15,490 nt of DNA from Clostridiales bacterium (GTDB lineage: Bacteria > Bacillota > Clostridia > Christensenellales > Aristaeellaceae): positions 1 to 15,490 of the forward strand of contig SFFS01000052.1 in the NCBI GenBank assembly GCA_004557805.1, in the 5' to 3' direction. Position 1 is the first letter of the stretch; each line of letters starts with the position of its first letter. The notes beneath the pieces were generated by a model, which was not told the origin of the DNA, ran no database searches, and saw only the letters and a program-made list of their open reading frames with translations. The translations under genes and the position numbers were made by a program. Of this stretch, positions 1 to 7,502 are shown one piece after another.

Positions 1-2
1 AC

Positions 3-95
3 GGAATTGCGGCGAAGAAGGCGGCCAAAGCGAAGAAGGCCGAGCCGGGCGATTTGGACGACGTGGATCTGGACGACATTCCCGAAATCAAATAA
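3..95 (+). CDS. C-terminal end of a phage protein with a Lys/Ala linker and acidic tail (partial)
   Basis: Only the last 30 codons lie in the window; the frame is open from the left edge and stops at TAA 93-95. The residues form a Lys/Ala-rich stretch (AAKKAAKAKKAE) followed by an acidic tail (DLDDVDLDDIPEIK). That composition resembles the flexible linkers and acidic tips of phage ssDNA-binding or recombination proteins, but it lacks the final Phe of an SSB tip, so no function is assigned. An intrinsic terminator follows about 20 nt later, so this gene probably ends a transcription unit. Confidence 0.6.
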   Translation, partial: GIAAKKAAKAKKAEPGDLDDVDLDDIPEIK

Positions 96-112
96 AAGGG
101 AAACCGATAAAG

Positions 113-150
113 AGCGAAAGCGTCAAACACAGGGCGCTTTCGCTTTTCTT
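113..150 (+). terminator. Rho-independent terminator after the first partial gene
   Basis: A perfect 10-bp stem pairs 113-122 (agcgaaagcg) with 135-144 (cgctttcgct) around a 12-nt loop. A T-rich run (tttctt) follows directly. The stem can extend outward by G-T and A-T pairs into the flanking A and T runs. It lies between the partial gene ending at 95 and the gene starting at 180. No obvious promoter is visible between it and 180, so downstream genes may depend on read-through. Confidence 0.7.
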
Positions 151-179
151 CTGCCCGCAAAGAAAGAGAGGAAGAAAAG

Positions 180-782
180 ATGGAAGATTACAAGCCGAAC
201 TCGCACCGCTACAAAGAGCGGCAGGCCGAAGAGAAAACGGTGGAGCACCGGGCAGAAAAGGTGGTTACCGGCGGGGTGAAGCAGCGCAAAAAGAGCGGGC
301 TGAGCCGGGCCGGGAGCGTATTCATGCCGGGCGACGTGGACAGCGTGAAGAATTATATCCTGATGGACGTGCTGGTGCCGTCGATCAAGCGGGCGATTTC
401 GGACATCATCTGCAACGGGATCAACATGCTGCTGGGCGAGCCGACGCGGAGCAAACCTTCCGCGCAGGGGGCGAAGGTTTCGTATCGCTCGTATTACGAG
501 CAGAACGACCGGCGCGATTACGCCCGCCCCCGGGCGCAGGCCGCCTACAGCTATGACGACGTTATATTTGACAACCGCGGCGACGCGGAAGAGGTGCTCT
601 GCCGGATGGAGGAGCTGCTGGAACGGTTTGAAGTGGTCAGCGTGGCCGATCTGTTCGATATGGCGGGCATCAGCTGCAACTATACGGACAACAAATACGG
701 CTGGACAGACCTGCGGGACGCGCGGGTTGCGCGCGTGAGCGACGGCTACGTCATCCGTCTGCCGCGGGCGACGAGCCTGTGA
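180..782 (+). CDS. Conserved Clostridia phage protein of unknown function
   Basis: This 200-residue soluble protein starts at ATG 180 behind a purine-rich ribosome site (gagaggaag). It has a basic N-terminus (MEDYKPNSHRYKERQ), a central helical block with VKNYILMDVLVPSIKRAISD at about residues 57-76, a low-complexity Arg/Tyr middle, and a C-terminal block containing YTDNKYGW. From memory, this N-terminal YKPNSHKYK-type motif and the YTDNKYGWT motif recur in a conserved protein of gut Clostridia prophages that sits in early or replication modules. No biochemical role is known to me. The gene stops just before the next ribosome site, consistent with an operon with the DUF3310 gene. Confidence 0.8.
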   Translation: MEDYKPNSHRYKERQAEEKTVEHRAEKVVTGGVKQRKKSGLSRAGSVFMPGDVDSVKNYILMDVLVPSIKRAISDIICNGINMLLGEPTRSKPSAQGAKVSYRSYYEQNDRRDYARPRAQAAYSYDDVIFDNRGDAEEVLCRMEELLERFEVVSVADLFDMAGISCNYTDNKYGWTDLRDARVARVSDGYVIRLPRATSL

Positions 783-802
783 AAAAAAAGGAGAGAAACC
801 AG

Positions 803-1111
803 ATGGAAAACGACGCGGTGAACCATCCGAAACATTACAAAACCCCGAGCGGGCTGGAAACCATCGACGTGATCGAGGCGTTTACGGCCGAGCTGAAGGG
901 AAGCGAGGCGACGAACACCGGCAACATACTCAAGTATATCTGCCGCTGGAAAAAGAAGAACGGCCTGGAGGACCTGAAAAAGGCGCGCTGGTATCTCAAC
1001 CGGCTGATCGACCGGCTGGAAAAGGAAGCGGCGGACGGCCTGACAGTCACGTACATAGACGGCCGCTGTTATACGGCCGCATCGAACGGGAGGGAAGAGA
1101 ATGAAAATTGA
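803..1111 (+). CDS. DUF3310 family phage protein
   Basis: The protein has 102 residues. Residues 6-13 read VNHPKHYK-like (NHPKHYK), followed by GLETIDVIEAF and then NILKYICRWKKKNGLEDLKKA. This is the hallmark of DUF3310, a small phage family sometimes annotated as nucleotide-kinase-like. Its true activity is unsettled. I chose ATG 803 rather than the in-frame GTG 779 because an aaggag ribosome site sits 9 nt upstream of 803 and the family begins close to the NHPKHY motif. Its last 11 nt overlap the start of the next gene (ATG 1101), which suggests coupled translation. Confidence 0.88.
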   Translation: MENDAVNHPKHYKTPSGLETIDVIEAFTAELKGSEATNTGNILKYICRWKKKNGLEDLKKARWYLNRLIDRLEKEAADGLTVTYIDGRCYTAASNGREENEN

Positions 1112-2015
1112 TATTTCCAAATGGACGCGCAGGGGGACGCTGGCCTGGAAAAAGCACGGCCCGGAAATTCTGGTGCTGCTGGGCGTGGGCGGCGTGATCG
1201 GCGGCGGGGTGATGGCCTGCCGGGCGACGCTGAAGCTGAACGGCGTAATGGAAGACCACGCGGCGCGGACGGACGCTCTGCGCGAAGCGCGGCAGGAGGA
1301 CGAAAATGCCGAGGGCCGGAAGGCGCTGGCGTATCTGACGACGGGGACGGCGCTGGCCCGGCTTTACGCCCCAGCGGCGACGGTGAGCCTGCTTTCCATC
1401 GCGAGCATCCTCGCGGGCAACAGCATGCTGCGCAGGCGCGGAGCGGCGCTGGCGGCGGCCTATCTGACGCTGGAGAAAAGCTTCCGGGATTATCGTGGCC
1501 GGGTGCGCGAGCGCTTTGGCGAGGAGACGGAGAACGAACTGCGCCACGGCCTGCGCCGGGAAAAGATGGAAGAAACCATCGTCACGGAGGACGGGAAGAA
1601 AAAGAAGGTAAAGCGCGAGATCATGCTGGGCGCGGAAAGCGGCCCGAGCGACTTCGCCCGATATTTCGCCTATGGCGAGGCGAAGGGGGCCGAGGCGAAC
1701 GAGGACTATAACCGCTTCTTCCTGCGGGCGCAGGAGGAAATGGCCAACCATATGCTGCGCGCCCGGGGCGTGCTGTTCCTCAACGAGGTATACGATATGT
1801 TGGGCATCGATCGGTCAATCGCCGGCCAGGCCGTGGGCTGGGTATACGACAGGGACAGCGAGGACGGCGACAACTACGTCGATTTCGGCGTGCAGGAGGT
1901 TTACCGCAAAAAGAGCGACGCGCCGGGCGATTACGAGAAGGTGTTCCTGCTGGATTTCAACGTGGACGGCGCGATTCTCGGCCACTCGGTGGACAAGGGG
2001 CTGCTGACGGCGTAA
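1101..2015 (+). CDS. DUF6353-like phage membrane protein
   Basis: This 304-residue protein has two hydrophobic segments, roughly residues 22-40 (ILVLLGVGGVIGGGVMA) and 88-107 (LYAPAATVSLLSIASILAGN), separated by a charged helix. A long soluble C-terminal part rich in charged residues follows, ending in a compact domain (VFLLDFNVDGAILGHSVDKG). This layout matches the DUF6353 family seen in Clostridia prophages, recalled rather than searched. It probably sits in the inner membrane with most of its mass in the cytoplasm. The start overlaps the DUF3310 gene and the ribosome site gggaagag lies within that gene. Function is unknown; its place in the early gene run argues against a structural role. 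Confidence 0.72.
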   Translation: MKIDISKWTRRGTLAWKKHGPEILVLLGVGGVIGGGVMACRATLKLNGVMEDHAARTDALREARQEDENAEGRKALAYLTTGTALARLYAPAATVSLLSIASILAGNSMLRRRGAALAAAYLTLEKSFRDYRGRVRERFGEETENELRHGLRREKMEETIVTEDGKKKKVKREIMLGAESGPSDFARYFAYGEAKGAEANEDYNRFFLRAQEEMANHMLRARGVLFLNEVYDMLGIDRSIAGQAVGWVYDRDSEDGDNYVDFGVQEVYRKKSDAPGDYEKVFLLDFNVDGAILGHSVDKGLLTA

Positions 2016-2069
2016 CGGCCGCAGGCGTCATGGACGAAAAGGGGGAAAGCGCCCTGGGGCGCGGAAAAA

Positions 2070-2381
2070 ATGGTTTGGGCAATATTTTTAACGCTTGTCG
2101 TCGCGGTGATGGGGACGACGATGGCATACACATGCCTTAGCTGCAGGCGGCGGGAGGCTGAAAACCGCCGCCTTGCCGACGAAAACGAAGGCCTCAGGCG
2201 CAGAATTTCGGACTGCTGCGAGCAGGAACAGCGCCGCAAGGAACGGGCCGCCTATGAGCGGGGACTATACGACGGGCGGCAGACGGACGCGCTGTATCGG
2301 AGCGTGCTGCGCCGCTATTCGGCCCGGGAGCAGGTTTCCGTGATGATCAACGGCGAGGAACGCGGCGGGCAGGACGCATAA
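2070..2381 (+). CDS. Small membrane-anchored coiled-coil protein
   Basis: The protein has 103 residues. An N-terminal hydrophobic segment (about residues 3-20, ending in Cys residues) is followed by a highly charged helical region rich in Arg and Glu, which suggests a membrane anchor with a coiled coil reminiscent of spanin-like or Rz-like layouts. I do not recognise a family. The start is less certain than for its neighbours. ATG 2070 has only a weak gcgga ribosome site, and a GC hairpin (gcgcc 2049-2053 with ggcgc 2058-2062) lies just upstream. Later in-frame starts would cut into the membrane segment, so 2070 is preferred. Confidence 0.6.
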   Translation: MVWAIFLTLVVAVMGTTMAYTCLSCRRREAENRRLADENEGLRRRISDCCEQEQRRKERAAYERGLYDGRQTDALYRSVLRRYSAREQVSVMINGEERGGQDA

Positions 2382-2394
2382 GGAGGAAAAAGCG

Positions 2395-2937
2395 ATGAAC
2401 AGAACCTGGACGGGATGCATCTTTTTCGCGCTGGGCGCAGCGGGCGGCGCGCTGGCAGCGCGCAGATTTTTTGCGGAAAAATACGCGCGCATTGCGCAGG
2501 AGGAAATCGACTCGGTAAAGGCCGCGTTTGCCAGGCGTGAAAAGCCGGCGCGCGAGGAGCCCGCGGCCAGCGAGAAGGAAAAGACGGACTATCGCACCTA
2601 CGCCGAAGCGCTCAGCTACGCGGAAAAGGCGGAGGAGCCGCCAATCGAGCTGCCGCCGCGCGTGATCGCGCCGGACGAATTCGGCGAGATGGACGAATAC
2701 GACCAGATCAGCCTGACGTACTACGCGGACGGGACGCTGACCGACGAGACCGACCGCGCGCTGGACGAGCGGGAGGTTGAGGAAACCATCGGCCGGGAAA
2801 ACCTGCGCCACTTCGGCGAATACGAGCCCGACTCGGTGTTCGTGCGGAACGACCGGCTGAAGGCAGATTACGAAATTCTGCTCAGCCGCGGCAGCTACGC
2901 CGAAACGCTTGCGGCCAAACCGTATCTGGCGCGCTGA
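2395..2937 (+). CDS. Conserved phage protein with N-terminal membrane anchor
   Basis: This 180-residue protein starts at ATG 2395 behind a near-ideal ribosome site (aaggagg). Residues about 6-22 are hydrophobic and glycine/alanine rich, likely one membrane anchor. A charged, probably disordered linker follows, then an acidic soluble part with ISLTYYADGTLTDE and HFGEYEPDSVFVRNDRLKAD. From memory, the motif around FGEYE-DSVFVRN-R-K-DYEIL recurs in Clostridia phage proteins, but no function is known to me. It lies 14 nt after the previous gene, and its end is followed closely by the next gene, so all belong to one transcript. Confidence 0.7.
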   Translation: MNRTWTGCIFFALGAAGGALAARRFFAEKYARIAQEEIDSVKAAFARREKPAREEPAASEKEKTDYRTYAEALSYAEKAEEPPIELPPRVIAPDEFGEMDEYDQISLTYYADGTLTDETDRALDEREVEETIGRENLRHFGEYEPDSVFVRNDRLKADYEILLSRGSYAETLAAKPYLAR

Positions 2938-2965
2938 GGGCGAACCGAGGGGGAGGAAGGCAGAT

Positions 2966-3535
2966 TTGACGCAGGGCAGGAGGGTGAAGCGAGGCGAGAC
3001 GATTCGAGAAGCATATTTTCAATGGATGGTTTCTCTTGTATGCGGCGAGCGGCGCACGGACCCCGGGGCATGGGAGCGCCTGTTTCGCCTGCTTCATGAA
3101 ACGGAGTTTACATACACGCTGGAGATGGACGGCAACCGGGCGGAGGACGGCACGGATCTGCGCTACCGGTTCGCATACGAATGCGGCTGGCCGGCGGAGG
3201 ACGTCCGCACGTATCTGGACGGGCGGCCCTGCAGCGTGTTTGAAATGATGGCGGCGCTGGCAGCGCGCTGCGAGGAGCACATCATGGCCGACCCGGCCAG
3301 CGGAAACCGGACGGGCAAATGGTTTTTCGGCATGCTGCAAAGCCTGGGGCTGGGCGAAATGAAAGGCGGCCGGATGGACGAAAAGCGCGCCCGCGCGATA
3401 CTCGAGCGCTTTTTGCGAAGGGAATATGAGCCGGACGGCCGGGGCGGCCTGTTCACGATAAAAAGCGGGCGGCACGACATGCGGAGGATTGAAATCTGGT
3501 ACCAGATGATGTGGTATCTGGATGAGATAACATGA
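2966..3535 (+). CDS. Conserved phage protein of unknown function (DGNRAEDG motif)
   Basis: The protein is soluble, 189 residues from the preferred start. Visible blocks are MDGNRAEDGTDLRYRF, CSVFEMMAALAARCEEHIM, RTGKWFFGMLQSLGLG and EYEPDGRGGLFTI. I recognise this set as a conserved family in Clostridia prophages without an assigned activity. The frame is open from ATG 2909, but that start lies inside the previous gene and lacks a ribosome site. TTG 2966 has ggaggaagg 5 nt upstream, so it is chosen. GTG 2984 is a further option but its aggagg is too close. There are no membrane segments. Confidence 0.72.
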   Translation: MTQGRRVKRGETIREAYFQWMVSLVCGERRTDPGAWERLFRLLHETEFTYTLEMDGNRAEDGTDLRYRFAYECGWPAEDVRTYLDGRPCSVFEMMAALAARCEEHIMADPASGNRTGKWFFGMLQSLGLGEMKGGRMDEKRARAILERFLRREYEPDGRGGLFTIKSGRHDMRRIEIWYQMMWYLDEIT

Positions 3536-3550
3536 GAGAAGGGGAAAAAG

Positions 3551-3742
3551 ATGGACGAGCGGATGATTACGCTGCTGGTTTTGCCGCGGGAACGGGACGC
3601 GCGCATGCGCGCCCTGGAGCGGAAGCTGCGCAGGCAGGAGCGGCGGACGGCCGTGCTGTGCCTGTGGGGCGCGGCGCTGGGGCTGATGATGGCGGGCCTC
3701 CAGAGCCAGATAAAGGAGGACAAAGCGAAAAAACAAAAATGA
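3551..3742 (+). CDS. Small single-pass membrane protein
   Basis: The protein has 63 residues starting at ATG 3551, with a purine-rich ribosome site (agaagggga) upstream. The first 35 residues are charged and helical (rich in Arg and Glu). Residues about 36-52 are hydrophobic (AVLCLWGAALGLMMAGL), and the tail is lysine rich. This fits a small single-pass membrane protein with a basic C-terminus. No family is recognised. A longer overlapping frame starting at 3532 is rejected because its composition (Gly/Ala/Asp runs) is typical of a shadow frame. Confidence 0.6.
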   Translation: MDERMITLLVLPRERDARMRALERKLRRQERRTAVLCLWGAALGLMMAGLQSQIKEDKAKKQK

Positions 3743-3782
3743 AAGAGCAAGGCATTTCAAAAGGCCGATAGAGGGATGACAT

Positions 3783-6620
3783 ATGATCGACTTTTTGATG
3801 ATATCCACCCGGACGACGAAGCGCGGCGTGGTTGAAATCTATCCGAAGTTCATCATCAGAAACCCGAGCGAGCATCTGATGATCCGCGGCGGCGATTTTT
3901 ACGCGATCTGGGTGGAAGAAAGAGGTCTGTGGTCGACAAACGAACAGGACGCCATCGACACCATCGACACGGCGCGGGAGCACTACGTGAAACCCCCGAG
4001 CCAGATGATCGTGATCGATTTCGATATTCCGGGGCCGGACGGCGAAAAGAGCCTCGAGCGCAACCTGGAAGAGGCGGGCAAGTGGCCGCCGACCTACGCG
4101 GAAACGAGCCGCAGCGGGAAGGGAATCCACCTGCATTATATTTACGAGGGCGACGTGACGCGCCTGAGCCGCGTTTACGCCGACCATATCGAAATCAAGG
4201 TTTTTACCGGAAAAAGCAGCCTGCGCAGAAAACTTACGCTCTGCAGCGACCTGCCGCTGGCGACGATCACGCACGGGCTGCCGCTGAAGGAGGAGAAAAA
4301 GACGGTCAACTTCGATTCCGTTCAGAGCGAACGGGGACTGAGGAACCTGATCAAACGGAACCTGGCGAAGGAAATTCTGCCCAACACCAAGCCGAGCATC
4401 GACCTGATTGCCAAGGACCTGGAAAACGCATACGCAAACGCGGCCTTCAGCTACGACGTGAGCGACATGAAAAACGCCGTGCTGGCCTTTGCGGCGCACA
4501 GCACCCATCAGGCGGACTACTGCCTCAAGCTGGTGAACCGCATGCGCTTCAAATCGAAGGATCATGAGGAAGGGCAGGCGGCCGGGGCGGAAGGAGAAGG
4601 CGCGGAGCGTCCGATCGTCTTCTACGACGTGGAGGTGTTTCCAAACCTTTTTCTGGTGAACTGGAAGCCGGCGGGGGAAGGAAAGCCCGTCGCGCGGATG
4701 ATCAACCCCAAGCCCGCGGAAATTGAAGAGCTGATGCGCTACCGGCTGATCGGCTTCAACTGCCGGCGATACGACAATCATATTCTCTACGCCCGCCTGA
4801 TGGGCTACTCCAACGCGCAGCTTTACAGCCTCAGCCAGCGGATTATCGCGGGCGGAAAGCGCTCGGACGCGTTCTTCGGCGAGGCCTACAACGTCAGCTA
4901 CACGGACGTTTACGATTTCGCATCGGCGGCGAACAAGAAAAGCCTGAAAAAATTCGAAATCGAGCTGGGGATTCACCATCAGGAGCTGGGGCTGCCCTGG
5001 GACAAGCCTGTGCCGGAGGAGCTCTGGCCGAAGGTGGCCGAATACTGCGACAACGACGTGATTGCGACGGAAGCGGTATTCAACCACCTTGCCAGCGACT
5101 GGACGGCGAGAAAAATCCTGGCCGACATTGCCGGGATGACGGTAAACGACACGACGAACAGCCTGACCACGCGAATTATATTTGACCGGGCGCGCAGGCC
5201 GCAGGAGGAATTCAACTATCGCGACCTGGCGGTGCCCGTCCATCAGCTGCGGCAGGAGGTGATGGATTTCCTGAAAAACGCGGCCCCGGAAATGATGGAA
5301 GCCACGCACGGCGAGGAGGAAAGCCTGCTGCCCTACTTCCCCGGCTACAAATACGAGGAGGGGATATCGACCTATTGCGGGGAAGAGGTGGGCGAAGGCG
5401 GCTATGTATACGCCGAGCCGGGCATGTACGAAAACGCGGCGCTGCTGGACATCGCCTCGATGCATCCGCACAGCGTGATTGCCGAATGTCTGTTCGGCCC
5501 GCGGTTCACAAAGCGGTTCAAGGAAATTGTCGACGGGCGCGTGAGCATCAAGCACAAGGCATGGAGCGAGGTGAACGAAATCCTGGACGGAAAGCTGACC
5601 CCGTACATCAAGCTGGTGCAGGACGGAAAGCTGAAGGCCAAGGAGCTTGCCAACGCGCTGAAGACGGCGATCAACTCCGTATACGGCCTGACGAGCGCGG
5701 CGTTTGAAAACGCATTCCGCGACCCGCGCAACCGCGACAACATCGTGGCCAAGCGCGGCGCGCTGTTTATGGTAAACCTGAAAAAAGAAGTACAGAAGCG
5801 CGGCTTCACCGTGGCGCACATCAAGACGGACTCGATCAAGATCCCGGAGGCGACGAAGGAGATTATCGATTTTGTGATGGAATACGGCAAGCGCTTCGGC
5901 TACACCTTCGAGCACGAGGCGACCTACGAGCGGATGTGCCTGGTGAACGACGCGGTTTACATTGCCCGATACGCCGCGAAGGAGGATTGCGAGAGACGAT
6001 ACGGCTATATTCCCGATAAAAACGCGGAAAGCCCGGGAGAATGGACGGCCACGGGCAAGCAGTTCGCCGTGCCGTATGTTTTCAAGACGCTCTTCAGCCG
6101 CGAAGCGATTGAATTCGCCGATCTGTGCGAGACGTTTTCGGTGAGCGGGGCGCTTTATCTGGACATGAACGAAGAACTGCCCGGCGTGGAGGAGGAAGAG
6201 AAGGCGCTTGCCAGGCTGATGAAGGAAAACGGGCTGACGCACGAGGAGCTGATGGACTTCCAGGCGACGGGCGAACTGCCGGAGGCCTGCGACAGCGCGG
6301 CGCTGGCGATGAACCTGCGCGGGCTGACAGATGCGATTGCGCGGGGACACGATTATCACTTCATCGGCCGGGTGGGCCAGTTTACGCCCGTCAGGCCCGG
6401 AACGGGAGGCGGCCTGCTGCTGCGCGAAGCGGGCGGCAAATACGCCGCCGCAACCGGGAGCAAGGGCTGGCGCTGGATGGAAAGCGAGATGGTGGCGGCC
6501 CTGAACAGGCAGGACGACATCGACCGCGGCTACTACAACCGGCTGGTGGACGACGCGATTGAGACCATCTCCAAGTACGGCGACTTTGAATGGTTTGCCT
6601 CCGGTCCCTCGAAAAACTGA
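3783..6620 (+). CDS. Family B DNA polymerase with an N-terminal PrimPol-like domain
   Basis: This 945-residue replicative polymerase has its catalytic motifs visible. Exo I is YDVE (D282, E284), Exo II is FN...YDN (D331) and Exo III is YCDND (425). Motif A is DIASMHPHS (D556), motif B is KTAINSVYG (K627, Y634) and motif C is HIKTDS (D683). Motif C has Lys where family B usually has Asp (DTDS); as I recall, KTDS is normal in this phage subgroup. Residues 1 to about 260 precede the exonuclease and carry DFD (79-81), SGKGIH (111-116) and IEI (136-138). This order matches archaeo-eukaryotic primase motifs, so the protein may prime and extend. ATG 3783 follows a gaggga site. The last codons and the TGA stop lie inside a perfect hairpin (6606-6633), so the C-terminus may have been altered by an inserted repeat. 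Confidence 0.9.
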   Translation: MIDFLMISTRTTKRGVVEIYPKFIIRNPSEHLMIRGGDFYAIWVEERGLWSTNEQDAIDTIDTAREHYVKPPSQMIVIDFDIPGPDGEKSLERNLEEAGKWPPTYAETSRSGKGIHLHYIYEGDVTRLSRVYADHIEIKVFTGKSSLRRKLTLCSDLPLATITHGLPLKEEKKTVNFDSVQSERGLRNLIKRNLAKEILPNTKPSIDLIAKDLENAYANAAFSYDVSDMKNAVLAFAAHSTHQADYCLKLVNRMRFKSKDHEEGQAAGAEGEGAERPIVFYDVEVFPNLFLVNWKPAGEGKPVARMINPKPAEIEELMRYRLIGFNCRRYDNHILYARLMGYSNAQLYSLSQRIIAGGKRSDAFFGEAYNVSYTDVYDFASAANKKSLKKFEIELGIHHQELGLPWDKPVPEELWPKVAEYCDNDVIATEAVFNHLASDWTARKILADIAGMTVNDTTNSLTTRIIFDRARRPQEEFNYRDLAVPVHQLRQEVMDFLKNAAPEMMEATHGEEESLLPYFPGYKYEEGISTYCGEEVGEGGYVYAEPGMYENAALLDIASMHPHSVIAECLFGPRFTKRFKEIVDGRVSIKHKAWSEVNEILDGKLTPYIKLVQDGKLKAKELANALKTAINSVYGLTSAAFENAFRDPRNRDNIVAKRGALFMVNLKKEVQKRGFTVAHIKTDSIKIPEATKEIIDFVMEYGKRFGYTFEHEATYERMCLVNDAVYIARYAAKEDCERRYGYIPDKNAESPGEWTATGKQFAVPYVFKTLFSREAIEFADLCETFSVSGALYLDMNEELPGVEEEEKALARLMKENGLTHEELMDFQATGELPEACDSAALAMNLRGLTDAIARGHDYHFIGRVGQFTPVRPGTGGGLLLREAGGKYAAATGSKGWRWMESEMVAALNRQDDIDRGYYNRLVDDAIETISKYGDFEWFASGPSKN

Positions 6621-6800
6621 GGTTTTTCGAGGGTAAGGCAGGACCCACTTTCTAAAACGCTGCGGCGTTTTCGGGCGAAAGTGGGGCGGGGTAGAGATTT
6701 TTGACCACAAACTCAGGCGTTTGCTCCTTCAAAAATCTCCGTTTTCACCGCGCATGTCGCTGAAAACGATTTGAATTCGAGAGGGCTGCGACCCTCTCGA
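6606..6800. repeat. Array of five consecutive stem-loops after the polymerase gene
   Basis: Five hairpins stand in a row. SL1: 12-bp perfect stem 6606-6617/6622-6633, loop tgag. SL2: 6644-6651/6678-6685 (8 bp) enclosing 6654-6660/6665-6671 (7 bp). SL3: 6694-6704/6729-6739 (11 bp) enclosing 6708-6712/6719-6723. SL4: 6741-6747/6761-6767 enclosing gcg/cgc. SL5: 6777-6785/6792-6800 (9 bp). None has a T-run typical of a terminator. The region fills most of the 259 nt between the polymerase and the SSB-like gene. The first 22 nt recur after the SSB-like gene (7414-7435), so at least part of it is a mobile or dispersed palindromic repeat. Confidence 0.75.
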
Positions 6801-6879
6801 GCTCTCCCGGGGATTTTAGCCGACTGCAGTTAAAGCATATTTTCAAAAAAAAACGGACACGAGAAAGGAAGAAAACACC

Positions 6880-7407
6880 ATGATTGGAAAAACGATTGCG
6901 ATTGACAACACCCGTTTCATCTTTGCCACCAACTTCAGCGGCAACCCGACGAAGGACCGCTTCGGCGACGCGCGGCGGAAGGCGAACATCCTCATCCCGG
7001 ACAGGGAGCAGGCGCGCGATCTGATCAAGGCGGGGTTCAAGGTGCGCGAGACGAAGCCGCGCCCGGACGACGACCCGAACGAGTTCGAGCCGGAATATTT
7101 TGTGACGGGCGTGCTGATGTATCGCAACCGCAACGGCATGCCGGTGAAGTATCCGCCGAAGGCGTATCTGGTGAGCGGGGAAAGCGAGCCGGTGCTGCTG
7201 GACGAGGAAAGCGTGAGCTGCATCGACCAGATGCGGATCAAGAACGTGAACGTGATCCTCAACCCGTATGAATACGACCCGGTGAACCACGGGATGAGCC
7301 TGTACATCCGGACGATGTATGTGGAGCAGGATCTGGACGACGACCCGTACGCGGCGCGGTATCGCCATCGCGCGGACGGGCTGGGCGAGGAAGATATGCC
7401 CTTCTAA
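6880..7407 (+). CDS. Phage SSB-like ssDNA-binding protein
   Basis: The 175-residue protein is predicted to coat single-stranded DNA during phage replication. It has a beta-rich body (for example TRFIFATNF near the N-terminus, EYFVTGVLMYRNRNG in the middle, and VNVILNPYEY with MSLYIRTMYV toward the end). It ends in a flexible acidic tip, GEEDMPF, closely resembling the C-terminal tip of bacterial SSB (consensus DDDIPF) that recruits partner proteins. It sits between the polymerase and the helicase. The start at ATG 6880 has an aaaggaag ribosome site. The function rests on the tail and context; the fold assignment is an inference. A terminator follows at 7444. Confidence 0.68.
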   Translation: MIGKTIAIDNTRFIFATNFSGNPTKDRFGDARRKANILIPDREQARDLIKAGFKVRETKPRPDDDPNEFEPEYFVTGVLMYRNRNGMPVKYPPKAYLVSGESEPVLLDEESVSCIDQMRIKNVNVILNPYEYDPVNHGMSLYIRTMYVEQDLDDDPYAARYRHRADGLGEEDMPF

Positions 7408-7413
7408 TTCCAG

Positions 7414-7435
7414 CCCTCGAAAAACTGAGGTTTTT
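7414..7435. repeat. 22-nt copy of the polymerase 3'-end repeat
   Basis: These 22 nt are identical to 6606-6627. At this copy the 3' arm of the hairpin is incomplete: only aaaaac/gttttt (7420-7425/7430-7435, loop tgag) still pairs and the following bases diverge (gacag instead of cgagg). It begins 6 nt after the stop of the SSB-like gene, so both copies sit at a gene 3' end. Confidence 0.75.
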
Positions 7436-7443
7436 GACAGACA

Positions 7444-7475
7444 GAGAGGAGCTTTTTGAAAGTTCCTCTCTTTTT
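7444..7475 (+). terminator. Rho-independent terminator after the SSB-like gene
   Basis: A 12-bp stem pairs 7444-7455 with 7459-7470 (one G-T wobble), has a 3-nt loop ttg, and is followed directly by ttttt. This is a textbook intrinsic terminator. The helicase gene starts 27 nt later and therefore needs read-through or its own promoter, which I could not identify. Confidence 0.88.
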
Positions 7476-7502
7476 GTATTGAAAGAGACGGAGGCATGAC
7501 CA

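Noticed and set aside
1121..1711. Second plus-strand frame inside the DUF6353-like gene
   Set aside because: Gly/Arg/Ala-rich shadow frame of a GC-rich gene; the 1101-2015 frame has the ribosome site and membrane segments.
2030..2140. A 36-codon frame starting at ATG 2030
   Set aside because: It overlaps the membrane protein gene in another frame, and has Gly/Asp-rich composition and no family.
3567..6710. A 1047-codon open frame on the minus strand opposite the polymerase
   Set aside because: It is a shadow of the GC-rich polymerase gene. Its protein is rich in Arg, Val and His with no motifs, while the plus strand shows all polymerase motifs.
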